Shown here piece by piece: positions 1 to 7,946 of a stretch of 64,000 nt of DNA; position 1 is the first letter of the stretch, and every line of letters starts with the position of its first letter. This stretch comes from Duganella aceris (GTDB lineage Bacteria > Pseudomonadota > Gammaproteobacteria > Burkholderiales > Burkholderiaceae_D), in the NCBI RefSeq assembly GCF_011090165.1, contig NZ_JAADJT010000017.1, forward strand, positions 1 through 64,000, written 5' to 3'. The notes beneath the pieces were generated by a model. The model searched no databases. It had not been told where the DNA came from and was given only the letters and a program-made list of their open reading frames with translations. Position numbers and translations under genes: made by a program.

Positions 1-114
1 TTGGCCATGAGAGCAGTGGGTTGGGTTTTGGGTTTGGTCGCACAAACACAATAACTCTTCCTTACTGCTCTCTTGCGTTTACAACAGGTTCATCCCGCTA
101 ATCCGCGATGAACC

Positions 115-147
115 AAAAAAAAGGCGCGTTACCGAGAGGTACGCGCC
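115..147 (-). terminator. rho-independent terminator of the small XRE-like gene
   Basis: Arms at 123-132 and 138-147 form a GC-rich stem (GGCGCGTtACC pairs with GGTACGCGCC, short GAGA-containing loop). Read on the minus strand the stem is followed by a run of T (the A-run at 115-122). It lies just downstream of the gene ending at 171, so it should end that transcript. Confidence 0.8.
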
Positions 148-170
148 GTTTTCTTTGGGGCTCGCCGATA

Positions 171-410
171 TCAGGCGGCCATCAGTTCGCGCAGTTCGCG
201 AATGCTGAAGTCGCTGATTTCGTGCATGCGGATCAGGATGGTCGCGCCGATCGGCAGCGTGTTGTGACGGATTTTGCTGATGACCGGCGGCGCCACTTCC
301 AGCGCGCGCGACAGGGCCGCGTCGTTTTTCAATTGCAGCTTTTCGATGATGGCGTCGAGCACGCGGTTCGGATTGTAGGTGGGCGACGCGGTGATTTCTT
401 TGATAGACAT
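171..410 (-). CDS. small XRE/lambda-repressor-like DNA-binding protein
   Basis: 79-residue protein. The start is the ATG at 410 (MSIKEITASP); the reading frame stays open for another 34 codons upstream, but that stretch is basic, low-quality sequence and looks non-coding. The central part (LKNDAALSRALEVAPPVISKIRH, about residues 24-46) has the spacing of a helix-turn-helix: a short helix, a turn and a recognition helix with VISKIR. No other domain is visible. Single-domain proteins like this usually act as DNA-binding regulators or structural DNA-binding proteins in the cytoplasm; the target is unknown. It is followed by its own terminator, and a 14-bp palindrome (549-562) lies upstream, a possible operator. 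Confidence 0.7.
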   Translation of the reverse strand: MSIKEITASPTYNPNRVLDAIIEKLQLKNDAALSRALEVAPPVISKIRHNTLPIGATILIRMHEISDFSIRELRELMAA

Positions 411-548
411 GATGTTTAAGTAGGTTCGTGGCCGTCTTTTGCGAAAAAACGACACATGGGTAAGAAAAATTTTTAGCTCAATTACCAGTGAAGCACTACA
501 AAACACAGACATTTATGCCGGTTTTTAGTGCTTAGTCGAGATAATACA

Positions 549-562
549 CGTTAACGTTAACG
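549..562. promoter_or_regulatory. 14-bp perfect palindrome, possible operator
   Basis: CGTTAACGTTAACG is its own reverse complement. It lies in AT-rich non-coding DNA between the small XRE-like gene (start 410) and the end of the next minus-strand gene (670), about 140 bp upstream of the former start codon. Binding by that regulator is only a guess. Confidence 0.35.
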
Positions 563-669
563 AACGGCTAACTCATCCGACGTTTCTGTGAGATTTTGAT
601 AGATTTTACCCCTATTTCTTGTGCTAGTAAGATATTTCTTGCAAAAAAAGGTACGAAATTTTGTAAAGT

Positions 670-894
670 TCAGTTTGGACGGCTGATGCCGGCGGCAAGG
701 AAACACCATTCAACCGCCAGCAAAGTGGCGAGTTGGGCGATCGTGCCTGGGAGGAGCAAGGTGGAGGTGGAGAGATCGATATCGGCGTCGCAGCGGTCCG
801 GCTGCTCACCGCCGTGGCGGCAGGCGAACTCGCGCTGGCGCCGCTGCATATGGGCGCGCACCTGCTCTTTGGTAGGCTGCAAAGTGGCTGGCAT
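670..894 (-). CDS. small hypothetical protein, 74 aa
   Basis: Family not recognised. The protein starts MPATLQPTKEQVRAHM and has a charged, probably helical N-terminal third, then a more hydrophobic C-terminal part (IAQLATLLAVEWCFLAAG), with two cysteines and a histidine (CRHGGEQPDRC) between. The start is supported by a strong Shine-Dalgarno GAGGAG seven bases before the ATG at 894. A TTGAT-N4-ATCAT box lies upstream at the spacing of an FNR/ANR-activated promoter, suggesting expression at low oxygen. Overlapping frames on both strands are open but lack a comparable ribosome site. Confidence 0.55.
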   Translation of the reverse strand: MPATLQPTKEQVRAHMQRRQREFACRHGGEQPDRCDADIDLSTSTLLLPGTIAQLATLLAVEWCFLAAGISRPN

Positions 895-921
895 GCGCGG
901 GCTCCTCGGTGGGGATGGCTA

Positions 922-962
922 ACAATATCGTATCGTTCAACGACTTGCTTGATATAGATCAT
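922..962 (-). promoter_or_regulatory. FNR/ANR-like class II promoter
   Basis: TTGATATAGATCAT (949-962) matches the FNR/ANR consensus TTGAT-N4-ATCAA except for the last base. A weak -10 (TATTGT, minus strand, 927-922) gives a start near 914, so the box is centred about 41.5 bp upstream, the usual class II activator position. The leader to the ATG at 894 would be about 20 bases. Confidence 0.5.
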
Positions 963-1041
963 GCAAGTCATCTTACAAGTCTGACACAGATCGCCGACGC
1001 CAGGCTTACACCAGTTTCATTTTTAGCATCTTTACAAAGCT

Positions 1042-1926
1042 TTACGCCGTCAGCGCCTGTAGCGTATCGGCAACGGTCGCATACCGCAGGCGCACGTCCA
1101 GCTCCCGCTTGATGCGGCCGTTGCTCAGGCGCCGCGATTCCGACATGAACGACAGCAAGGCCGGCGTCACCACCTGTTGTAATTCCGCACGCGGCAGGCG
1201 CGGCGGACGCGGCAAGCGGAAAGCGTCGGCGACCGCGTCGAAATACTGCGCCATTTTCATGTCGCTGTCGTCGACCGCGTGGTAGACCCGGTTCGGCAGC
1301 GCGCGGAACAGCGCCCGCGCGATGATAGTGGCCAGGTCGTCGGCGTGGATATGGTTGGTGTAGACGTCGTCGGCCTCGATCAGTGCCGGGGTGCCCAGCT
1401 GCAAGCGCTTCAGCGGCAGCCGGTCGGCGCCGTAAATGCCGGGCACGCGCAGGATCGCCAGGTCCGATTGCGCCCGCCGCGCCCAGCGCCGCAGCACCCG
1501 TTCCGCGTCGACCCGGCGCAGCGCGCGGGCGTTGCGCGGCGCCACCGGCCGGCTCTCGTCGAACAGCGCGCCGCCGCAATCGCCATACACGCCGGTGGTG
1601 CTGACATAAACCATGCGGCCATGCTCAGGTAAAATGGCGGTCAGATTGCGTGTGCGGCGGTCCAGGAGCCCATCGGCGGGCGGCGGCGCCAGGTGCACCA
1701 CCGCCTGCGCCAGCCCGCACAGGCGGCGCAACGTGGCGGGCTGGTCCAGGTCGGCCACGATCGGCACGGCGCCCAGCGCGCGCAATTCGGCCTGGCGCGA
1801 CGGCTGGCTGGTGGTGGCGAACACGCGGAAATGCGGCGTGAGCAGCGGCAACAGCCGCATGCCGACATCGCCGCAGCCGACGATCAGCACGCGCGGCCTG
1901 TTGAATTTGTGATTGAGGTTTTTCAT
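1042..1926 (-). CDS. NAD-dependent epimerase/dehydratase family protein (YeeZ-like)
   Basis: 294 residues, usual length for a short extended-SDR protein. The N-terminus carries a Rossmann motif (VLIVGCGDVGMRLL, residues 13-26), and YVSTTGVYGDCGG (about 107-119) holds the SDR serine and tyrosine region. Extended SDRs of this kind act on nucleotide sugars or similar substrates with NAD(P); YeeZ-type proteins have no settled substrate. The start at 1926 is only 11 bp from the divergent flavoprotein start at 1938, and no Shine-Dalgarno precedes it, so a leaderless or slightly internal start is possible. Confidence 0.8.
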   Translation of the reverse strand: MKNLNHKFNRPRVLIVGCGDVGMRLLPLLTPHFRVFATTSQPSRQAELRALGAVPIVADLDQPATLRRLCGLAQAVVHLAPPPADGLLDRRTRNLTAILPEHGRMVYVSTTGVYGDCGGALFDESRPVAPRNARALRRVDAERVLRRWARRAQSDLAILRVPGIYGADRLPLKRLQLGTPALIEADDVYTNHIHADDLATIIARALFRALPNRVYHAVDDSDMKMAQYFDAVADAFRLPRPPRLPRAELQQVVTPALLSFMSESRRLSNGRIKRELDVRLRYATVADTLQALTA

Positions 1927-1937
1927 TCAAGGATTGT

Positions 1938-2963
1938 ATGACGTTTCAAATTACTGTACAGCCTAGCGGCCACCAATTCAGCTGCGAGGAAGACGAAACC
2001 GTACTGGCGGCGGCCATGCGCGCCGGCGTCGGCCTGCCCTATGGTTGCAAGAACGGCGCCTGCAGCTCCTGCCGCGGCAAGGTGGTCTCCGGTTCCGTGA
2101 CGCACAAGCCGCACCAGGAACGCGCGCTGAGCAAGGAAGATGAAGCCAAGGGTTATTCGCTGTTCTGCTGCGCCATCGCGCATGAAGACCTGGTGATCGA
2201 GGCGCGCGAAGTGGCCGGCAGCGACGACTATCCTATCCGCAAAATGCCGTCGCGCGTCGCGACGCTGGAAAAGGTCGCGCCGGACGTGGTGGTCATGACC
2301 TTGCAGCTACCGGCCAACGAGACGCTGAAATTCCGCGCCGGCCAGTACATCGAATTCATGCTGCGCGACGGCAAGCGCCGCAGCTACAGCCTGGCTTCGC
2401 CGCCGGACCAGGACCAGCCGCTGGCGCTGCACATCCGCCATATGCCGGGCGGCCTGTTCACCGACCAGGTGTTCTCCACCATGAAGGAGCGCGACATCCT
2501 GCGCTTCGAAGGCCCGATGGGCACCTTCTTCGTGCGCGAGGACAGCGACAAGCCGATGGTGCTGCTGGCCTCCGGCACCGGCTTCGCGCCGATCAAGGCC
2601 ATCGTCGAGCACCTGCGCGCGCAGAACTCGACCCGCCCGATGACGCTGTACTGGGGCGGCCGCCGCCCGCAGGACTTGTACATGGACGCGCTGTGCCGCC
2701 AGTGGGAAGCGATCCTGCCGAACTTCACCTATGTGCCGGTGATCTCGGCCGCGCTGCCGGAAGAAAACTGGCGCGGCCGCACCGGCTTCGTCCACGCCGC
2801 CGTCATGGCCGACCTGCCGGACCTGTCCGGCCACCAGGTCTACGCCTGCGGCGCGCCGCTGATGGTGGAATCGGCCAAGCGCGATTTCGCCGCGCTGTGC
2901 GGTTTGCCGGAAGACGAGTTCTTCGCCGACGCCTTCACCACAGAAGCCGACATCAACAAGTAA
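1938..2963 (+). CDS. ferredoxin reductase-like flavoprotein (CDP-6-deoxy-delta-3,4-glucoseen reductase family)
   Basis: 341 residues in three parts. Residues 1-90 are a plant-type [2Fe-2S] ferredoxin domain with Cys37, Cys42, Cys45 and Cys77 (C-x4-C-x2-C spacing plus a distal Cys). Residues 100-200 are a FAD-binding barrel with R148-x-Y-S, and the C-terminus is an NAD-binding domain with SGTGFAPIKA near 212-221. Such proteins pass electrons from NADH through FAD and the cluster to a partner enzyme. The family name comes from AscD, but in beta-proteobacteria without that sugar pathway the partner is usually unknown. Start chosen by AGGA five bases upstream. It is followed at 63 bp by an MFS gene. 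Confidence 0.85.
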   Translation: MTFQITVQPSGHQFSCEEDETVLAAAMRAGVGLPYGCKNGACSSCRGKVVSGSVTHKPHQERALSKEDEAKGYSLFCCAIAHEDLVIEAREVAGSDDYPIRKMPSRVATLEKVAPDVVVMTLQLPANETLKFRAGQYIEFMLRDGKRRSYSLASPPDQDQPLALHIRHMPGGLFTDQVFSTMKERDILRFEGPMGTFFVREDSDKPMVLLASGTGFAPIKAIVEHLRAQNSTRPMTLYWGGRRPQDLYMDALCRQWEAILPNFTYVPVISAALPEENWRGRTGFVHAAVMADLPDLSGHQVYACGAPLMVESAKRDFAALCGLPEDEFFADAFTTEADINK

Positions 2964-3026
2964 TTCCATCCACCGGGAGCGGACGGGGATGCGGAGTCCC
3001 AGGCGCCGCTCCCTCCGAAAGCCCCA

Positions 3027-4271
3027 ATGTCCGACAGCATCTCCAGCAACGGTTTCAGCGTCCTGCGCCACCGCAACTTCACTCTCTACCTCACCGCCCG
3101 CACCCTCGCCACCCTGGCGGTGCAAATGCAAAACGTCGCGATCGGCTGGCAAGTCTATTCGATGACGCACAATCTGTTCGACCTGGGCCTGATCGGCCTG
3201 GCGCAATTCGCGCCCTTCCTGCTGCTGATCCTGATCGCCGGCCACGCCGCCGACCGCTACGACCGCCGCAACCTGATCGCGCTGGCGCTCGGCGCGCAGC
3301 TGCTGTGCGGGCTGATGCTGCTCGGCTTCACCTACACCGGACTGACGGCGGTGTGGCCGGTGTTCGCGGTGCTGGTGGTGTACGGCAGCGCGCGCGCCTT
3401 CATGGGACCGGCCACGCAGGCGATCCTGGTCAACCTGGTGCCGCAGGAAAGCTTCAGCAAGGCCGTGGCGCTGAGTTCGTCCAGCTTCCACGTCGCCGTG
3501 ATCCTCGGACCGACGCTGGGCGGCCTGTTCTACCTGGCCGGACCGAAAACCGTGTATATGATTTCCACCGCGCTGCTGGTGTCCGCCGTGGTGCTGATGT
3601 GCCTGGTCAAGTCGGTCAAGCAGGCCAGCGCCAGCGGCCCGGCCTCGTGGCACACGGTGCTTGAGGGCTTGCGCTTCGTCTGGTCCAAGCCGGTGGTGCT
3701 GGGCGCCATCTCGCTCGATCTGTTCGCCGTGCTGTTCGGCGGCGCCACCGCGCTGCTGCCGGCGCTGGCGCACGATGTGCTGCACATCGGCCCGAGCGGC
3801 CTCGGCATGCTGCGCACCGCGCCCGGCGCCGGCGCCGCCCTGTGCTCGATCGCGCTGGCCTTCTTCCCGATCACGCGCCGGGTCGGACTGTGGATGCTGG
3901 GCGGCGTGGCGGTGTTCGGCGTCGGCACGCTGGTGCTCGGGTCGACCTCGACCTTCCTGGTGGCGCTGGTGGCCCTGTTCCTGATGGGCGCCGGCGACAT
4001 GATCAGCGTCTACGTGCGCCACCTGCTGGTGCAGTACGAAACCCCGGACGAAATCCGCGGCCGCGTCAGCGCGGTCAACTCGGTGTTCATCGGCGCCTCC
4101 AACGAGCTGGGCGAATTCGAGTCCGGCATCACCGCCGGCTGGATGGGCCTGACGCGCGCGGTGCTGTTCGGCGGCGCCGCGACGCTGGCGGTAACGGGCG
4201 CGTGGGCGCTGCTGTTTCCTGTATTGTCGCGCATGGACCGCTTCCCGCACGACCCGAAAAAAGATACCTGA
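3027..4271 (+). CDS. MFS transporter (EntS/MFS_3-like exporter)
   Basis: 414 residues, about 12 hydrophobic segments, the usual size for a major facilitator. It has the loop signature GHAADRYDRRNLIAL between segments 2 and 3 and a matching basic loop later (VRHLLVQYETPDEIRGRVSAVNS), typical of the MFS_3 group that includes the enterobactin exporter EntS. An inner-membrane drug or siderophore efflux role is inferred; no siderophore genes are nearby. The stop overlaps the next start (TGATG at 4269-4273), so the two are probably co-translated. Confidence 0.85.
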   Translation: MSDSISSNGFSVLRHRNFTLYLTARTLATLAVQMQNVAIGWQVYSMTHNLFDLGLIGLAQFAPFLLLILIAGHAADRYDRRNLIALALGAQLLCGLMLLGFTYTGLTAVWPVFAVLVVYGSARAFMGPATQAILVNLVPQESFSKAVALSSSSFHVAVILGPTLGGLFYLAGPKTVYMISTALLVSAVVLMCLVKSVKQASASGPASWHTVLEGLRFVWSKPVVLGAISLDLFAVLFGGATALLPALAHDVLHIGPSGLGMLRTAPGAGAALCSIALAFFPITRRVGLWMLGGVAVFGVGTLVLGSTSTFLVALVALFLMGAGDMISVYVRHLLVQYETPDEIRGRVSAVNSVFIGASNELGEFESGITAGWMGLTRAVLFGGAATLAVTGAWALLFPVLSRMDRFPHDPKKDT

Positions 4272-4912
4272 TGAAATTACCGCTGCCCGGCATCCTGCAC
4301 AGCCGCCCCCACCTCAGCGTCGCCGTCGTGCTCGGCGCGCTGGCCTGGCCTTTGCTGCCCGGCGAGTGGCCGTGGCTGGCGCGCCTGCTGACGGCGTGGG
4401 ATGTGACGGTGTGGACCTATCTGGTGACGATGGCGGTGATGATGCTGCGCGCCGACCACCACGACATCCGCCGCGCCGCCCGCAAGCAGGACGAACGCGG
4501 CCCGGTGATCCTGGCCACCTTGTCGCTGGCGGTGATGATCAGCCTGGTCGCCATCGTGTCGCAACTGTCGCAGGGCGGCGCGAAGAGCCACTACGCCTTC
4601 GTGGTGCTGACGCTGACCGGTTCCTGGTTCATGCTCGGCACGATGTTCTGCTCGCACTACGCCCACCTGTACTACGAAAACGAGACCGCCGAACCGCCGC
4701 TGGACTTCCCCGACCGCAGCCTGCAGCCTAATTACTGGGACTTCCTGTATTTCTCGTTCACCATCTCGGTCGCGTTGCAGACCTCCGACGTGGCGGTGCG
4801 CAGCCGCAGCCTGCGCAAGGTGGTGCTGGGGCAGTCGGTGCTGTGCTTCTTCTACAACCTGGCCATCCTCGGTTTATCGATCAATATTGCCGCGTCGCTC
4901 ATCAATGGTTAG
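4271..4912 (+). CDS. DUF1345 family integral membrane protein
   Basis: 213 residues with about five hydrophobic segments. The conserved block YYWDFLYFSF-like sequence (QPNYWDFLYFSFTISVALQTSDV) and FCSHYAHLYY match the DUF1345 family of inner-membrane proteins of unknown function. The ATG at 4271 overlaps the TGA of the upstream MFS gene by one base, indicating translational coupling. A short inverted repeat (TTAGGT at 4909-4914 with ACCTAA at 4926-4931) follows the stop. Confidence 0.8.
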   Translation: MKLPLPGILHSRPHLSVAVVLGALAWPLLPGEWPWLARLLTAWDVTVWTYLVTMAVMMLRADHHDIRRAARKQDERGPVILATLSLAVMISLVAIVSQLSQGGAKSHYAFVVLTLTGSWFMLGTMFCSHYAHLYYENETAEPPLDFPDRSLQPNYWDFLYFSFTISVALQTSDVAVRSRSLRKVVLGQSVLCFFYNLAILGLSINIAASLING

Positions 4913-4982
4913 GTACTTAACGAGAACCTAAGGCGAAAAGGAGTAATATTGTTTCGCAGTTCAACAAAAGAGGAGCAAGCGT

Positions 4983-5348
4983 ATGCAAATCAATATCAAT
5001 GCCGACAAAACCATCGATCGCCATGCAAGTCTCGACCAACATGTGCAATCCGTCGTGAGCAATGCCCTCCACCGCTTCGGTGAACAGATCACCAGCGTCG
5101 AAGTCCACCTGAGCGACAACCTGGGCCAGAAATCGGCCGACGGCGACAACCGCTGCCTGATGGAAGCCCGCGTCACCGGCTACAAACCGATCGCCGTCAG
5201 CGATCACGCCGCCACGCTGCATCAAGCCATCGGCGGTTCCGCCGACAAACTGAAACGCGCCATCGACAGCGCGCTGGGACGCCTGCACGACAAGGACAAG
5301 CGTCACGCCAACGACGACGTGCCGGTCGTAGCCGACGAAGAAGAGTAA
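4983..5348 (+). CDS. HPF/RaiA-family ribosome-associated protein
   Basis: 121 residues. The N-terminal 95 residues fit the ribosome hibernation/sigma-54 modulation fold: MQININADKTID, then a helix, then VEVHLSDNLG and DNRCLMEARVTGYKPIAVSD. Such proteins bind the 30S decoding region and silence or dimerise ribosomes in stationary phase. The acidic tail is short, so it resembles the short HPF/YfiA class rather than long HPF. Strong Shine-Dalgarno GAGGAG eight bases before the ATG. It converges with the gene at 5365, 16 bp away. Confidence 0.8.
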   Translation: MQININADKTIDRHASLDQHVQSVVSNALHRFGEQITSVEVHLSDNLGQKSADGDNRCLMEARVTGYKPIAVSDHAATLHQAIGGSADKLKRAIDSALGRLHDKDKRHANDDVPVVADEEE

Positions 5349-5364
5349 GGCACAGGAGCGGGAG

Positions 5365-6144
5365 CTAGCGTCCAGCCAGCTCCCGCAAATACGCCAGCCC
5401 ACGCACCGAGCGGCTGCCGTACCACGACAGCATCTCCCCGTCGACCAGCAGCACCGGCTTGCCGATCTGCTTTTCCAGCGCATCCGCGTGCGCCTCGGTG
5501 AAACGATACGGTTCGCTCGACAGCAGCACGCCATCGACGCCGGCGATCAATTCCGACGACCACGAAAATGGCGGGTAACGCACCTCGCCCAGATCCGGCA
5601 CGCTCCAACCGATTTCCTCCAGCATGCGGGCAATATAAGTGTCGCGCGAAATCGTCATCCACGGATCCTGCCAGATGCAGTACAACATGGTCTGCGGCGG
5701 CCCCTTGGGCGCGGCTTGCAGCAACGCGTATTCCGCCTCGAAGGCCGCGCACCAGTCGGCCGCCTGCCGTTCGCGGCAGAACACGCCGCCCATCAGGCGC
5801 GCCAGCTCCAGATTGTCGCGCGGCCGGATCGGATGCGTGACCACGATGTTGGGGATGAATTCGGCCAGCAGATCGGCGGTCGGCTTTTCGTTCTCGTCGA
5901 TATTCACCACCAGATGCGTCGGCGCCAGCTTGCGGATCTTGTCGATGTTCACATCCTTGGTGCCGCCGACCTTGGGAATCGCCGCCACCGTGTCGGCCGG
6001 ATGGATGCAGAAGCCGGTGCGGCCGACGATCTGTCCTGCCAGGCCGAGGTCGCACAACAATTCGGTGATCGACGGCACCAGCGAAACGATGCGCGCCTGC
6101 GGATCGGCCGCATGCTCGGTGCCCAGCGCGTCGGTGTAAGCCAT
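5365..6144 (-). CDS. helical-backbone metal/cobalamin receptor (BtuF-like)
   Basis: 259 residues beginning MAYTDALGTEHA at the ATG at 6144, which has AAGAGA upstream; an in-frame upstream extension of 20 codons has no ribosome site. The sequence RIVSLVPSITELLCDLGLAGQIVGRTGFC is the classic start of type III periplasmic-binding domains (BtuF/FhuD). DVNIDKIRKLAPTHLVVNIDEN follows. No signal peptide is visible, unlike transported BtuF, so this is probably one of the cytoplasmic cobalamin/metal receptor paralogues common in beta-proteobacteria. No ABC permease genes adjoin it. Confidence 0.75.
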   Translation of the reverse strand: MAYTDALGTEHAADPQARIVSLVPSITELLCDLGLAGQIVGRTGFCIHPADTVAAIPKVGGTKDVNIDKIRKLAPTHLVVNIDENEKPTADLLAEFIPNIVVTHPIRPRDNLELARLMGGVFCRERQAADWCAAFEAEYALLQAAPKGPPQTMLYCIWQDPWMTISRDTYIARMLEEIGWSVPDLGEVRYPPFSWSSELIAGVDGVLLSSEPYRFTEAHADALEKQIGKPVLLVDGEMLSWYGSRSVRGLAYLRELAGR

Positions 6145-6320
6145 GGGATGTTCTCTTGGTTGCGGAGCCGGTATTGAAGCATCCGCCGATACATAGCGCA
6201 ACAAGAAGCTGTGGGAAATTTACACACCTTGTCCCGGACAATGCGTGGCCGGCAAGCTTCGTTTCGGCTATGATAAAAAGAAAGAACTATTAATTGCTTT
6301 TTGGCACGCGGAAGACCACC

Positions 6321-7292
6321 TTGAAACAGATCAGCACTTTCGGCTCGTCGAGCTACCGGATCAGCGACTTGCAACTGCTGCGCAACTCGGATGACGACGC
6401 CGCCATCGCCAAGCTGCTGGCGAATTGTCCCGTGATGCGGCTGAAGGCCGACGAGGCGGTGACCGAATCGAACCGCGCCCACCTGTACATCGTGCTGCGC
6501 GGCGCGCTGTCGGTCGCCACCGACACCCGCACCGGCATGGCCGACGGCACCGTCAGCAAGATCCTGCCGGGCGAAAGCATCGGCGAGCAATCGGTGCTGG
6601 ACGAGGAAGCCAATCTGTCGAGCATCACCGCGCTGGATGACAGCGAACTGCTGGTGATCGAGGCCGACCTGGTATGGAAACTGATCGATGAATCCAACGC
6701 GCTGGCGCGCAACCTGCTGCGGCTGCTGTCCTTCCGCATCCGCGCCGCCAACGCGCAACTGCGGCGGCGCCAGAAGCTGGGCGAGTTCTACCGTCAGTTG
6801 TCGATGATCGACGGCCTGACCGGGCTGTACAACCGCGCCTGGCTCAACGACCTGCTGCCGACCATGGTCAGCACCGCGCACGGCTCGAACGCGCCGCTGG
6901 CGCTGATCATGATCGATCTCGACCACTTCAAGCGATTCAACGACTCGCACGGCCACCTGGCCGGCGACCAGGCGCTGCGCACGGCGGCGCAGGTGCTGAG
7001 CGGCGCCTTGCGGCCCACCGATTTCGCGGTGCGTTACGGCGGCGAGGAAATGATGGTGCTGTTGCCGGATACCAGCGACAAGGTCGCGGTGGCGGTGGCC
7101 GAGCGCCTGTGCGAGCGCATGCAGCAGGCCACGGTGTTCGGCGACATGCGCTTGCCGCTGCCGCACATCACCGCCTCGTTCGGGGTCGCGACCTTGCAGC
7201 CGCAGCAGAATGAGCAGGATCTGATCGCCGTCGCCGACGCGGCGCTCTATCGCGCCAAGGAAGAGGGCCGCAACCGCGTGGCCAGCCAGTAG
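6321..7292 (+). CDS. diguanylate cyclase with N-terminal cyclic-nucleotide-binding-like domain
   Basis: 323 residues. Residues about 15-125 resemble a cNMP-binding domain (YIVLRGALSV, PGESIGEQSVLDEE). Residues 160-323 are a GGDEF domain: DGLTGLYNRAW, MIDLDHFKRFND, and the active site GGEEM at 240-244. An RxxD inhibitory site (R231-D234) sits exactly five residues before it, so product feedback is expected. It should make c-di-GMP in the cytoplasm. The start is a TTG at 6321 with GGAAG six bases upstream; another TTG at 6294 is possible but has a weaker site. A TATGAT element lies at 6269-6274. Confidence 0.85.
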   Translation: MKQISTFGSSSYRISDLQLLRNSDDDAAIAKLLANCPVMRLKADEAVTESNRAHLYIVLRGALSVATDTRTGMADGTVSKILPGESIGEQSVLDEEANLSSITALDDSELLVIEADLVWKLIDESNALARNLLRLLSFRIRAANAQLRRRQKLGEFYRQLSMIDGLTGLYNRAWLNDLLPTMVSTAHGSNAPLALIMIDLDHFKRFNDSHGHLAGDQALRTAAQVLSGALRPTDFAVRYGGEEMMVLLPDTSDKVAVAVAERLCERMQQATVFGDMRLPLPHITASFGVATLQPQQNEQDLIAVADAALYRAKEEGRNRVASQ

Positions 7293-7297
7293 CCGCG

Positions 7298-7870
7298 TCA
7301 GGCGGCCGTGTCGGCCGTCTCCGCCGCCTCGGCCGGCTTCGGCTGGTGCGCGGCGATAAAGTCGGCATAGCCCTGCTTTACCAGGTCGTAGGTCTTGTCG
7401 ATGTTGCTGGATATGTCGCCGTTGAGCACTTTCAGGCTGTCGAGCACCTGGCGCGCCTCCTTGAAGCCCTTGTCCACGCCCTTCTGCAGCGTCTCGACGA
7501 ACTTGTTGAGCACCTCGCCCTCGTCCTCGCCCGGATGCTGGCGTTTGAACGCATCGTAAAATCCGGTCGACAGCGCTACAATGCGGCTCGCGGTGCCTTC
7601 CGGCGTATTGTCCTGCGACGCGGCGTTCTGGATGGCATTGTCGCCGTAATCACCCTTGAGCTCTTCATTAATGCCGGTCAGCGCGGTCTTCAGCACCAGC
7701 GACAGCGGTTCGTTGGAGGAATTCAACGATACCGTCAAGGAAGCCTGGATGATGGCCGCGTTGAATTGCGACTTGGCTTTGACCAAGGGGGACACCGTGC
7801 TATCGTCCTTGGGCTGGACCGGTGCGGCCGACCCTGTAGTGCTCGATGTAACCGATACGGGAGTAGCCAT
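7298..7870 (-). CDS. DUF5610-like protein
   Basis: 190 residues. The start at 7870 has AGGAG seven bases upstream. The first 30 residues are Ser/Thr/Pro-rich and probably disordered. The core holds EGTASRIVALSTGFYDAFKRQHP and GFKEARQVLDSL-x-VLNGDISSNIDKTYDLV, which I recognise as the DUF5610 pattern; the C-terminus is Ala/Glu-rich. No signal peptide or catalytic motif is visible, and the function is unknown. It converges with the diguanylate cyclase five bases away. Confidence 0.7.
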   Translation of the reverse strand: MATPVSVTSSTTGSAAPVQPKDDSTVSPLVKAKSQFNAAIIQASLTVSLNSSNEPLSLVLKTALTGINEELKGDYGDNAIQNAASQDNTPEGTASRIVALSTGFYDAFKRQHPGEDEGEVLNKFVETLQKGVDKGFKEARQVLDSLKVLNGDISSNIDKTYDLVKQGYADFIAAHQPKPAEAAETADTAA

Positions 7871-7946
7871 GATGTGCTCCTGTGGAATGTATCTATGAAT
7901 TATCGGCAGGTTTACGAATAACTGTAGCACCCTTGACGACTCCCCT

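Noticed and set aside
624..971. Alternative minus-strand frame overlapping the 74-residue gene
   Set aside because: It has no ribosome site and a Ser/Pro/Ala-rich composition; the frame at 670-894 has a strong GAGGAG site.
2307..4250. Open minus-strand frame of 647 codons opposite the flavoprotein and MFS genes
   Set aside because: Low-complexity His/Gln/Arg/Gly composition and no motifs; a shadow of two well-supported plus-strand genes.
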